Counted from the stretch's first letter, positions 1 to 7,498 are shown. The stretch: DNA of 20,635 nt from Anaerolineaceae bacterium UBA6801 (GCA_002452315.1 DKFH01000120.1:9975-30609), one strand, 5' to 3'. Made by a program: numbers and translations. Notes: a model not told the origin generated them from the letters alone.

Positions 1-197
1 GAGTACGCAAACGGGATCTGCGCAAATTGTGGATCACGCGCATCAACGCGGCAGCTCGCCAAAACGGGACCACGTACAGCAAACTGGTGCACGGCTTACG
101 GCAAACGGAGATCAACCTGAACCGCAAGGTGCTGGCTGATCTGGCAGTACGTGAGCCGGATGTCTTTGCTGAGATTGTCAAAAAAGCATTAAGCTGA
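1..197 (+). CDS. rplT: 50S ribosomal protein L20, C-terminal part (5' truncated by window edge)
   Basis: The reading frame starting at base 3 is open from the window edge to a TGA and encodes 64 residues. The text reads as the C-terminal two thirds of ribosomal protein L20: RKRDLRKLWITRINAA, then NGTTYSKLVHGL, NRKVLADLA and a final VREPDVFAEIVKKAL. L20 binds 23S rRNA early in assembly of the large subunit. In most bacteria it is the last gene of infC-rpmI-rplT; the upstream partners would lie outside the window. It ends 20 bp before a strong hairpin terminator, as expected for the last gene of that operon. Recognition rests on the very conserved family text. Confidence 0.95.
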   Translation, partial: VRKRDLRKLWITRINAAARQNGTTYSKLVHGLRQTEINLNRKVLADLAVREPDVFAEIVKKALS

Positions 198-217
198 AGT
201 TTCGCAAACCAATCACA

Positions 218-252
218 AAAAGAGGTCACCATCCAGGCGGCCTCTTTTGCGT
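218..252. terminator. Bidirectional rho-independent terminator between rplT and the Agl23-like gene
   Basis: AAAAGAGG at 218-225 pairs with CCTCTTTT at 241-248, extended by a G-U and a C-G pair to about 10 bp with a 15-nt loop. The plus strand reads CCTCTTTT then GCGTTT. The minus strand reads CCTCTTTTTGTG. The hairpin therefore sits in the right place to end both rplT and the converging minus-strand gene. Confidence 0.8.
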
Positions 253-283
253 TTAAGAGGTTTTTTTCCCGGACACTTGTAAA

Positions 284-3200
284 TCAGGGCAGGGTCTGGG
301 CCTCGTTTTCTTCCAGGGGGGCTTGCTCCTCGGGCAGCATGGGTTCACCTATGGAGAACGCATTGACCGGGAAGCGCATCAGGCGGTTGTTGCGGGTATC
401 GGAGACCCAAACATTGCCCAGCGGGTCGACGGCCAAGCCGCCCACGATGCCAATTTCATCGGGTTCCCCCCCAAAGCCGCCCCAGGCATAGAGGAAATCA
501 CCATGCTGGTTGAACACCAATACCCGGCCCAGGAGCGGATCGGCGACATAAACCTGGTAATTGTCATCAATGGTCAGGAAGGGCTTATTGTCGAGGGAAT
601 CACCAAACCAGCCTTCAATGTCCCAGGTGATATGGTTGGGGTAGCTGAGGGCGTCGCCATCGGGGATCATGATCTGGATGCGCTTGTTCCAGGTATCCGC
701 GATGAACAGGCGTCCGGCGTCATCCACTTCGATGCCGACTGGTTCATCAAATTGCCCCACACCCAACCCTGCACCGCCGATTTCGGCCAGGTCCACCCCA
801 TCCTGATCGAAGATCACCACACGTTTGTTGCCAGTATCGGTGATGAAGACACGGCCCTGATCATCAACAGCCACGCCGCGTGGACCCCAGAAGTGGTAGC
901 GTGATTCTGCAGCACCAAATTGGCCCCACATGGTGAGGAATTCGCCCTCAGCGGTGAATTTTTGGATGCGGTGATTCCAGGTATCCGCCACGTAAACCGA
1001 TCCATCCGGGCCCACGGCTAATCCCCAGGGTTCGTTGAAATAACCGGCAGGCGCGATGGTTTGGGTAGTGAAATCGGAAGCGCCATAAGCACCAAAGGCG
1101 TTCAGGTAGTTGCCGCTTGCGTCGAAATGCAGAATGCGATGGTTGCGGGAATCGGCCACGTAAAAAGTTCCATCTGGTGCAAAGGTGATATCCCGGGGGG
1201 CATCCAAAGAAAATTGTGCATCGCCATAGAGGATCAGGTCTGCTTCCATGCGGATGGTGTTGGCTTCGTAGGGGTCTACGGCGGGTTCCATGGTGACCGG
1301 CGCAGCGCCATATTCCCAGATCATCGAAACGATATCCTTGCGCACATACATGCGGAAGGAATCAGAAGGCTGCCAGTTTGTAAGGGTGAGGGTGTTGATG
1401 TTGGCCAGCCTGGCATAGGGTTCGTAATTGCGGTTGTACCAGATTTCCCACAGGGCTGACCGCATAGCCGGATCTGACATTGCATCCCACACACGCTGGA
1501 AGGTGAGGTTGAAATAGACTTGGGTTGGCCACCATAAGCGGGTGTGATCAAAGCGGATATACTCATCGCCCACAACCGGTTCGATCAGCCCGTAATTCCC
1601 GCTGCCGACCAGGATGATGGGGGCCTCGCGCAGGTCACGGGTGGGGTTGCCAGAATACCAGCGTTTGTTGGGATAATCGCGGAAGTACCACCAGTAGGGG
1701 TAGAGCATGTCGTTATCATAGGCCACGACGATGTCCTTCCCGCCCGTCAGCCGGAAGCTGATCTCCTCAATCTGTTCCAGCACATCCTTGGGGTCACGGG
1801 CGGCATGCGCATAGACCAGGAACTCCTTGGCCGTATCGTATAAGATGAAGTTGGCGCGAAATGAGGTGCGCATGGTGATGAAGGCGAGGACCGCAACAAA
1901 CAGGATCAGGGCGAATTTGGCCAATTGCTTGAAGGCCCAATGGCGCAGGAGGAAAAATAAGCCGATGCCCGAGGCGGTCATGCCGGCAAAGGCCAGCAGG
2001 AAGTTATAGGTCGCCTCTAATTGAGCCAGATCCCTGCCCTGGAAGGGCGGCAGTGGGCCTAAAATGTAGCCAAAGGTGCGGAACGTGGTCAGCAGGAACA
2101 AGGCTCCGAGGAGGATCAACAACCAGCCGCGCTGGCGCTTGAAATCGGACCAATTGAAGGATTCGATTAGATAACCGATGCTCCAGCCGCTGGTGAGGAT
2201 CATCGGCATGGCAATGTGCGTCGTTAGCCAGGGCATGCGTTCGCCCGCGAAGCTGAAGGCGACCAAGCTCATCACGGACCAATACAGCAGCAGGCCCAAT
2301 ACCGGGGCACGGCGGGGTTCGCCCTCATTGTCGACGAGGCGCGGCCTGGGTGGGGCAAGCGGCAGGTCAGGCGCGGGTTGCTGTGCTTCATGCTCGGTTT
2401 CATCAGTCTGCAGTGCGTCATAAGACGCTTCAAGGGAGCCTAAATTTTCAGGCAGTGTCTTGTCGAGGGCTGGCTCAGGTGCGTCGGTGTCCTGTGATGA
2501 AAGCGCAGGTTTGGGCCTGCGGGCGAAGGCCCGCACGCCCAGGATGGCAGCCAGCAGGGTGCCGAATGCCGGCAGGAATTCATAGATGGGAATTTGGATG
2601 AGGGCGTAGTAATACAGCGGCTGGGTGCCCCTGACCACGCCTTGCTGGGCCAGCCAGTAACCCAGCGCGCCCATCAAGCCCATGTGAAGGCCAATACCCT
2701 GAGTAAAGAGGGTGGTATAGAAGATGATGAAAATCCCCCAAAAGATGCCGATATTGAGAGCCCACACCTTCCAGTTCCACCACACGCCGATGGCGATGGC
2801 GGCCACCAGGAGCGGGACCACAAACAACAGCGCGGTGGTGATGCCGCTGGTGCTGTAATCGAGGGGATTGAAGCCCAGAATATCCATTGGCAGCGCACCC
2901 AGGAGGGGCAACACGATGGTGCCCTGCAGGATCAGCAGATCAAAGGTCCGTTCATCCCTGACGCCAAACCAGCCTATCCCTTTGATGAGGAACACGACGG
3001 CGGTAGCCAGACCGATCAACATCGCCAGCCCCAACCCGCCGATGACCAGGCGAGTGGTAGCATCCAGCTCGCCCAGCATGACGCCAACGCCATCTTCTGC
3101 CACGACGGTCGGCCCGTGCGTGAGGGCGTTGTACCCCACTGCAAACAGCGCCAGGCCAATCACCAGGGTAATGGCAACGATCAGCAAGAAGATCGTCCGG

Positions 3201-3862
3201 GTCTGTTTTGAATTCCATGGCTTGGTTAACACCCGGGCGGTGAACACAACAGCCAGGAAGATCAGCAGTTCCGCGGTGAAGATATAGGAGGTGGCTTTAT
3301 CGGTAAAATGGAGCGCAGTGATGACCGTGATGAAGATCAGGGTGCGCTTTTGTCCTAATTCCAAATAGCGCAGGATGCCCCACAACAGCGCCATGCCCCA
3401 GAACACAATGTAGATCTCGTTGCGGGTATAGCGGCTGTAGTAGGAAATAAAAGGTGAGATCATGAACAGGAAACCGGCGATCAGCGATCCCACCCGGCCG
3501 AGGTATTTCTTAAAAGCGAAAAGCGCAAAGACCACTACCCCGATGCCAAACAGGGCATTGGGGATGCGGGCTGAAAAATCATTGGCACCAAACAGCGTAT
3601 AGGAAAGCGTGATCAGATGAAATTGCAGGGGGCCATGTGTGACCGGGTCGTAGCGGTAACCGCCGCCCTGGTAGAAGGTGTAGGCCGGCACCACGTGGTT
3701 GATCTCGTCATGGCTCATCACCCGGGCGCCCAGCATGGTGAACCGGCTGACGGCGGTGATGAGCAATATGATCGCGATGATCAGGTGATAAACTGTGAAT
3801 TGGGGCCAGATTGAGACGACTGGGCGGTCCAACCAGGCGTTGATCGTTGTGTTTCGGTTCAT
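284..3862 (-). CDS. Agl23-like (TIGR03663-type) polytopic membrane protein fused to a C-terminal six-bladed NHL beta-propeller
   Basis: This is a very large membrane protein of about 1190 residues. The N-terminal two thirds carry a dozen or more hydrophobic segments. Near the N-terminus (about residues 50-95) is an acidic luminal motif, VMSHDE, then YDPVTHGPLQFH, typical of GT39/PMT-like glycosyltransferases and of the 'flippase activity-associated protein Agl23' family. A charged, Pro/Glu-rich stretch (about residues 465-520) splits two membrane blocks. The last roughly 300 residues hold six NHL-type blades such as EPWGLAVGPDGSVYVADTWN and GPRGVAVDDQGRVFITDTGN, predicted extracytoplasmic. 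The family is thought to act in polyprenyl-linked glycan transfer or flipping, but its reaction is not settled. The start at 3862 was chosen because GGAAGAA lies 6 nt upstream; an in-frame ATG 24 bp earlier (3886) lacks a ribosome-binding site. The ORF is intact. Confidence 0.88.
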   Translation of the reverse strand: MNRNTTINAWLDRPVVSIWPQFTVYHLIIAIILLITAVSRFTMLGARVMSHDEINHVVPAYTFYQGGGYRYDPVTHGPLQFHLITLSYTLFGANDFSARIPNALFGIGVVVFALFAFKKYLGRVGSLIAGFLFMISPFISYYSRYTRNEIYIVFWGMALLWGILRYLELGQKRTLIFITVITALHFTDKATSYIFTAELLIFLAVVFTARVLTKPWNSKQTRTIFLLIVAITLVIGLALFAVGYNALTHGPTVVAEDGVGVMLGELDATTRLVIGGLGLAMLIGLATAVVFLIKGIGWFGVRDERTFDLLILQGTIVLPLLGALPMDILGFNPLDYSTSGITTALLFVVPLLVAAIAIGVWWNWKVWALNIGIFWGIFIIFYTTLFTQGIGLHMGLMGALGYWLAQQGVVRGTQPLYYYALIQIPIYEFLPAFGTLLAAILGVRAFARRPKPALSSQDTDAPEPALDKTLPENLGSLEASYDALQTDETEHEAQQPAPDLPLAPPRPRLVDNEGEPRRAPVLGLLLYWSVMSLVAFSFAGERMPWLTTHIAMPMILTSGWSIGYLIESFNWSDFKRQRGWLLILLGALFLLTTFRTFGYILGPLPPFQGRDLAQLEATYNFLLAFAGMTASGIGLFFLLRHWAFKQLAKFALILFVAVLAFITMRTSFRANFILYDTAKEFLVYAHAARDPKDVLEQIEEISFRLTGGKDIVVAYDNDMLYPYWWYFRDYPNKRWYSGNPTRDLREAPIILVGSGNYGLIEPVVGDEYIRFDHTRLWWPTQVYFNLTFQRVWDAMSDPAMRSALWEIWYNRNYEPYARLANINTLTLTNWQPSDSFRMYVRKDIVSMIWEYGAAPVTMEPAVDPYEANTIRMEADLILYGDAQFSLDAPRDITFAPDGTFYVADSRNHRILHFDASGNYLNAFGAYGASDFTTQTIAPAGYFNEPWGLAVGPDGSVYVADTWNHRIQKFTAEGEFLTMWGQFGAAESRYHFWGPRGVAVDDQGRVFITDTGNKRVVIFDQDGVDLAEIGGAGLGVGQFDEPVGIEVDDAGRLFIADTWNKRIQIMIPDGDALSYPNHITWDIEGWFGDSLDNKPFLTIDDNYQVYVADPLLGRVLVFNQHGDFLYAWGGFGGEPDEIGIVGGLAVDPLGNVWVSDTRNNRLMRFPVNAFSIGEPMLPEEQAPLEENEAQTLP

Positions 3863-3921
3863 GGCGTGTTCTTCCGTGTGGGTCATGAGGTTCGATCTGT
3901 ATTTTTGTGGTCAGTTTTAGA

Positions 3922-3950
3922 ACTATACTTTAATAGTCAGTTCCTGACAA
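3922..3950 (-). promoter_or_regulatory. Sigma-70-type promoter for the Agl23-like gene
   Basis: On the minus strand TTGTCA and TATAGT are separated by exactly 17 bp. The -10 box lies about 60 bp upstream of the chosen start codon. Five of six bases match consensus in each box. It fires away from the divergent lipoprotein gene. Confidence 0.6.
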
Positions 3951-4013
3951 GACGTGATCATATGTGCACGCTGGGCCGTTCCTTTGGTGATATTTAAGGT
4001 AGAATCTTTATCA

Positions 4014-5036
4014 ATGCGCAGCAAACTTTTGTGGGTGAGTGTGTTGATGGTCTTCGTAGCCGCGTGCGGGAGGCGTGAAGCGCCTGTTGAGCAGCCGACC
4101 CTGGATGCCACCCGACTCAATCAGACAGCGGTCAGCCTGGTGACGCTGGATTTTACTGCGACCCAGACGCATATCCCCACGGACACGCCGACCCCTTCCC
4201 AAACCTCAACGCCGATTGCTACGATTGACCGCACGCGGCCGCCGATCAGCACGCCTACCCGCGAGGTGGCCTGCAATTTGGCCGCGGCCGGGGTGCCGCT
4301 TGACATTACCATCCCGGACGATACCAAATTGGCGCCAGGCACCCCGTTTTCGAAAACCTGGCGGTTGAAGAATGTTGGCGCCTGCACCTGGACCCGTCAG
4401 TATGCGGTTACATTTTTCTCTGGCAACAGCCTGGGGGCACGTTACACCCAAAAGCTGCAGCAGCCGGTCAACCCGGGTGATATGGTTGACATCACTGTGG
4501 ATATGGTTGCGCCGCAGAATATTGGCCTTTATCAATCGAACTGGATGTTGAGCGATCCGGATGGCGAGCTGTTTGGCATTGGCCCGCATGGGGATGCGCC
4601 ATTTTGGGTGCGCATCGAGGTTGTGCAGATGGTGACAGATACACCGCAACCGACGCCAACCTTCACGCCGACGCCGGTTGTATTTATCACCGGTGAAGCA
4701 GAATTGCAGACCGGGAACACCTTAGACCTGGATACGGCGACGCTCAATCCCACCAATGGATTAACCGCCGACCTGAATTATGCTTTGGGTGGAACACCAA
4801 CCCACCTGTTAACCCCGTTGAATAGCACGCTGTTGGCCCTTTTTGATGACACGGAACCCACACTGGTTGATTGTGCCAATGCCAACCTGAACGATCAGCC
4901 GATTGGGTTTAACGATGTGCCAACCGGGGCGTATTTCTGCTACAGGACCTCGGATGAACTGCTGGGGTGGTTATTGATCGAGGGTTTTAATGCCGGCAGG
5001 TTATCGGTCAGCTTTCTGACCTGGGCAACCCCCTGA
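4014..5036 (+). CDS. Lipoprotein with NBR1-type Ig-like domain and Thr/Pro-rich linkers
   Basis: The 340-residue product begins with a lipoprotein signal peptide (MRSKLLWVSVLMVFVAAC, lipobox VAAC, Cys18), so it should be anchored on the outer face of the cytoplasmic membrane. Residues about 45-85 are a Thr/Pro-rich linker. Residues about 88-203 match the Ig-like domain of the NBR1 family: a basic FSKTWRLKNVGACTWT motif, then a NWMLSDPDGELFG motif and the closing FWVRIEV. A second TPQPTPTFTPTP linker leads to a C-terminal domain I do not recognise. In bacteria this fold is common in surface proteins of Chloroflexota, with no defined ligand. An upstream in-frame start at 3954 would add 20 residues before the signal peptide and was rejected. 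The Shine-Dalgarno is weak (AAGG, 13 nt away); a TAGAAT box just upstream leaves leaderless translation possible. Confidence 0.82.
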   Translation: MRSKLLWVSVLMVFVAACGRREAPVEQPTLDATRLNQTAVSLVTLDFTATQTHIPTDTPTPSQTSTPIATIDRTRPPISTPTREVACNLAAAGVPLDITIPDDTKLAPGTPFSKTWRLKNVGACTWTRQYAVTFFSGNSLGARYTQKLQQPVNPGDMVDITVDMVAPQNIGLYQSNWMLSDPDGELFGIGPHGDAPFWVRIEVVQMVTDTPQPTPTFTPTPVVFITGEAELQTGNTLDLDTATLNPTNGLTADLNYALGGTPTHLLTPLNSTLLALFDDTEPTLVDCANANLNDQPIGFNDVPTGAYFCYRTSDELLGWLLIEGFNAGRLSVSFLTWATP

Positions 5037-5061
5037 TCTGTTAATTATCGCAATGCAAACA

Positions 5062-5097
5062 GGACACCCCGGCAATATCCAGGATGTCCATCTTTTG
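5062..5097. terminator. Hairpin between convergent genes
   Basis: GGACACCC at 5062-5069 pairs with GGATGTCC at 5082-5089 with one internal mismatch, followed on the plus strand by ATCTTTTGTC. It lies in the gap between the converging lipoprotein gene and the small membrane protein gene, so it is placed to end the former. The T-run is modest. Confidence 0.5.
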
Positions 5098-5101
5098 TCA
5101 T

Positions 5102-5326
5102 TTAAAACAGGCTTCGGATCAACAGCATAAAGCCAAAGATGATCAGCGGGATGCCCACGATGGCGCCGACTACAGTGACGGTCAGCAGGACACCAACGAT
5201 CATCAAAACCAGGCCCAGGATCGCACCGATCAGACGCCCGGTGGCTTCGATGATCCAGACGACTGAACGCCAGATCAGCCAGAAGGGGTAGAGCAGCCAG
5301 TGAACACGTTTATTGTTATTTGTCAT
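5102..5326 (-). CDS. Small two-helix membrane protein of unknown function
   Basis: The 74-residue product has a short polar N-terminus (MTNNNKRVHW), an amphipathic stretch LLYPFWLIWRSVVWIIEATG, then a long hydrophobic region made of about two membrane spans with a Gly/Val turn (VVGAIVGIPLII), ending in LLIRSLF. There is no catalytic motif. The start at 5326 is decided by GGAGGT placed 4 nt upstream; the in-frame ATG 12 bp earlier overlaps that Shine-Dalgarno sequence. It stands alone, converging on the lipoprotein gene and diverging from tRNA-Ser. Short proteins of this sort are widespread in Anaerolineae-type genomes, but I cannot name a family. Confidence 0.7.
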   Translation of the reverse strand: MTNNNKRVHWLLYPFWLIWRSVVWIIEATGRLIGAILGLVLMIVGVLLTVTVVGAIVGIPLIIFGFMLLIRSLF

Positions 5327-5373
5327 CTGTACCTCCATTTAAGTATACGCTGTCAGGGAAGAAAAGTTGCAGT

Positions 5374-5604
5374 CGTTCCATAGCAGGGCAATCGCAAAAT
5401 GGGAGAAATGTCTGCAATTTCGTTGTTATTGAATTAACAGACCCCATCCCCGGCCTTGAACGAAGTAAAACCCCTGAAGCGAAGCGGAAGTGGGCTCCCC
5501 TCCCGAGGGGAAGGGTGCCCGGAGGGCGGGAAGGGGTGTTTACAATGTGAAGATCGTTGAGACAATAAGAATGTTTGACTTTGCGATTGCCCTGCGTTCC
5601 ATAG
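5374..5604. mobile_element. Miniature inverted-repeat element (211 bp) with 10-bp target site duplication
   Basis: CAGGGCAATCGCAAA at 5384-5398 is the perfect inverted repeat of TTTGCGATTGCCCTG at 5580-5594. Immediately outside both ends stands the same 10-mer in direct orientation, CGTTCCATAG (5374-5383 and 5595-5604). This is the signature of transposition with a 10-bp target duplication. The interior has no ORF worth calling and holds a GC-rich palindromic segment around 5495-5540. Ends starting CAGGG with a 10-bp duplication recall the ISAs1 family, so this may be a non-autonomous derivative; that assignment is inference. The insertion lies 8 bp upstream of the -35 box of tRNA-Ser. Confidence 0.8.
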
Positions 5605-5612
5605 TTCTGGGC

Positions 5613-5641
5613 TTAACAAGCCTGAATGGGTCTGGTATAAT
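5613..5641 (+). promoter_or_regulatory. Promoter of tRNA-Ser(GGA)
   Basis: TTAACA and a perfect TATAAT are separated by 17 bp. The predicted start of transcription is about 20 nt before the mature tRNA 5' end. This is a near-consensus housekeeping promoter as expected for a tRNA gene. Confidence 0.72.
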
Positions 5642-5668
5642 TCTCGTCGCCTGAAAAATGGGCAGGAT

Positions 5669-5757
<89 letters not shown>

Positions 5758-5765
5758 TCCAAATA

Positions 5766-5796
5766 AAACCACTCGAATAACCGGGTGGTTTTTTGT
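5766..5796 (+). terminator. Terminator of tRNA-Ser
   Basis: AAACCACTCG pairs with CGGGTGGTTT (10 bp with one G-U), loop AATAAC-like, followed by a run of six T. Two diverged copies of the same tRNA-end-plus-terminator unit occur downstream. Confidence 0.8.
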
Positions 5797-5813
5797 GTTT
5801 GATTAACGGCTAT

Positions 5814-5918
5814 GTGGGTTCGAACACCCCGGGGGTGAGGTTTCCCACTCCCTACAGGAGCGTTTTGCAGCCCTCTCCGCTGGAAACAAAACCACCCGTA
5901 TTTTCTGGTTGGTTTTTT
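5814..5918 (+). pseudogene. Decayed copy of the tRNA-Ser 3' end and terminator, interrupted by a repeat
   Basis: GTGGGTTCGAA at 5814-5824 is identical to the T-arm start of tRNA-Ser (5732-5742). CCCTCTCCGCT at 5871-5881 is identical to its 3' acceptor end (5748-5758). In the true tRNA these two pieces are 5 bp apart; here 46 bp intervene, including CCCCGGGGGT and the first copy of a 33-bp direct repeat (5846-5878). A terminator-like hairpin, AAAACCA with TGGTTTTTT, follows as it does after the true tRNA. No 5' half of a tRNA is visible. Read as a tRNA remnant or an integration scar. Confidence 0.6.
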
Positions 5919-6032
5919 GGAAGGGCGCACAATTCTTTTTATGTGCACCAGAATGATTACATTAGTCTCAATATCAAAGTGTGCTCACAAGCGGAGTGCA
6001 CCCTGCACAATTCTGTCCCAATGATCTTTAAG

Positions 6033-6863
6033 CTAAGGTCGGTGGTTATTGTTGCGGTTGCCCCGTGCAGGAGCACTGGCCAGGATCCCATCATAAACAC
6101 TCACATCCATGTATTGTGGAATGTAGGTTTCACCGGTTTGCTGAAGGAGCGTTGATCTGAACGACCGCAGGTGGTTTTCGGATCCCCTGAGCAGGTTTTG
6201 GTACACCCTTTGAATCTCGGGGTTGTCCGTTTCATACAGGGCTTCTTGTAAATCAAGAATATCAATTTCTTCAATGGCCCCACCTACTTTGAGGGCATCG
6301 GCTAGAGACCGTTCACCCATTGTAACCAAGTCATCATAAAGCGTTTGTAAATCGGGATTTACAAAGACACCGGGTGGTGATGTGTCAGCGGGGTCGGGAA
6401 TATTGAAGGTGTCCAGCAATTGTTTGACCGCATTGGTATGGGATTCTTCGCTGCGTGCAATGTTCTGAAATACGGGTAAACCCCACAGATCATACATAAC
6501 GAGGTAGACATCATGGGCGAGTTTTTCTTCTTCTCGCATGAAGATCAGGCTGGCTATGTCTGCATCAGTTAGTCCATTAAGATTTTCTTGCAGGTCAGTT
6601 TGTTTGGATAAAAAATCCAGTTCTTCATTAATGATTGACGTCTCTTCGTCTTTAGATAAGTCAACCACTACCGCTTCGATATTTTGCTCTGCATTGACGA
6701 TATTGGCTGGCAAGGGCGTTTCACTTTCCTGAGGGTTTGTTTGGTTGATTTCGGGGGCGGTTACCTCATCTGATTGGATTGGTAATCCACAAGCGGTTAG
6801 GGCGAGGCTCACCAGGACTAGAAAACCGATTATTTTGAATTTGGTTGTAATTGTTTTATTCAT
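6033..6863 (-). CDS. DUF2202 ferritin-like lipoprotein
   Basis: The 276-residue product starts with a lipoprotein signal peptide (hydrophobic stretch then LTAC, Cys25). A polar linker of about 60 residues follows, then a domain of about 150 residues that matches the DUF2202 ferritin-like four-helix family. Its hallmarks are MREEEKLAHDVYLVMYDLWG, then ARSEESHTNAV, and a late RGSENHLRSF. The Glu and His residues in these motifs (EEEK..H, E..H, E..H) are the kind that bind a di-metal centre in ferritin-like proteins. The function of the family is not established. The ATG at 6863 is preferred over a GTG one codon upstream because AGGAAG stands close before it. The gene is alone and lies between the two copies of a 33-bp direct repeat. 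Confidence 0.88.
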   Translation of the reverse strand: MNKTITTKFKIIGFLVLVSLALTACGLPIQSDEVTAPEINQTNPQESETPLPANIVNAEQNIEAVVVDLSKDEETSIINEELDFLSKQTDLQENLNGLTDADIASLIFMREEEKLAHDVYLVMYDLWGLPVFQNIARSEESHTNAVKQLLDTFNIPDPADTSPPGVFVNPDLQTLYDDLVTMGERSLADALKVGGAIEEIDILDLQEALYETDNPEIQRVYQNLLRGSENHLRSFRSTLLQQTGETYIPQYMDVSVYDGILASAPARGNRNNNHRP

Positions 6864-7088
6864 CACACTTCCTTGCGCTTAATTTGATTAAGCTTACCGA
6901 ATTTGTTTGCTTTCACTTATTTTCTCCTGACTTTGTAAAAAAACAATAAAGGAGGCGTGAAGAAATCTTGTCAGTTATCGAATGCTGGCTTTTTTCCTCA
7001 TTACGGGATGGAAAACAGTGAAAATGGTGCGCAGGAAAGCACTGTGTGCCCTACGGATGAGTTAATCAATTGAACATTGAGGGTTACG

Positions 7089-7119
7089 CGTAGCGACGCC
7101 CCCGCGGGGCGTCGCTACG
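7089..7119. repeat. Perfect 14-bp GC-rich hairpin
   Basis: CGTAGCGACGCCCC (7089-7102) and GGGGCGTCGCTACG (7106-7119) are perfect inverted repeats around a 3-nt CGC centre. No T-run follows on either strand, so it is not a standard terminator. A degraded relative (GTAGAGACGCGCTGCCAGGGCGTCG) stands at about 17673-17697, again beside a CCCGGG-type element, which suggests a dispersed palindromic repeat. Confidence 0.65.
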
Positions 7120-7152
7120 GTGAGTGACGTGGCCTAAGATTGTTTTTTTATG

Positions 7153-7250
7153 AGACCCCCGGGGTTTCCTTTTATGAGCCCACAAATGATCTAAATTTCC
7201 ATTGCCACCGGATGAAAATTTAAGTTAAATGTATTAAACCCCGGGGGTCT
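7153..7250. repeat. 98-bp palindromic repeat element with 15-bp inverted ends
   Basis: AGACCCCCGGGGTTT (7153-7167) is the perfect inverted repeat of AAACCCCGGGGGTCT (7236-7250). Inside, CTAAATTTCCAT and ATGAAAATTTAAG form a second nested arm, so the whole element can fold into a long cruciform. There is no ORF and no clear target duplication. A shorter relative lies at 17553-17632. Confidence 0.65.
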
Positions 7251-7272
7251 TTGTTGCGGATTTGGGGATCCA

Positions 7273-7344
7273 CACTCCCTACGGGAGCGCTTCGCAGCCC
7301 TCTCCACACCAGTAAAAACCATCCGTCAAAATTGGGTGGTTTTT
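7273..7344. repeat. Second copy of the 33-bp direct repeat plus tRNA-Ser-tail/terminator unit
   Basis: Bases 7273-7305 match 5846-5878 at 30 of 33 positions by eye, running CACTCCCTAC-GGGAGCG-GCAGCCCTCTCC. The final CCCTCTCC is the tRNA-Ser acceptor end. AAAAACCATCC (7314-7324) then pairs with GGGTGGTTTTT (7334-7344), 11 bp with one G-U, as in the true tRNA terminator. Because T-runs follow on both strands, this hairpin could also end the minus-strand eut operon, whose last stop codon is about 155 bp upstream on that strand. From 7345 to 7498 I see nothing beyond G-rich non-coding sequence. Confidence 0.6.
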
Positions 7345-7498
7345 CTATGCATATGACCTTAAGTATTTCAGATTAGCTGTAGGGTGGGTTGACGGGTGGT
7401 TGGATGGGAGACGGATGATGGGCTTTCGGTTACCGGTGAGGATGGTGGGGTAATGATTAGGGGTGATTCTGTATATGATGACGGGATAATATCGTTAA

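Noticed and set aside
2594..3287. Long plus-strand ORFs (205 and 139 aa) inside the Agl23-like gene
   Set aside because: They lie opposite a continuous 1190-residue coding frame with strong family signal; high GC gives open shadow frames.
5384..5594. A coding insertion sequence
   Set aside because: Only 211 bp lie between the inverted ends, with no transposase frame, so it can only be a non-autonomous element.
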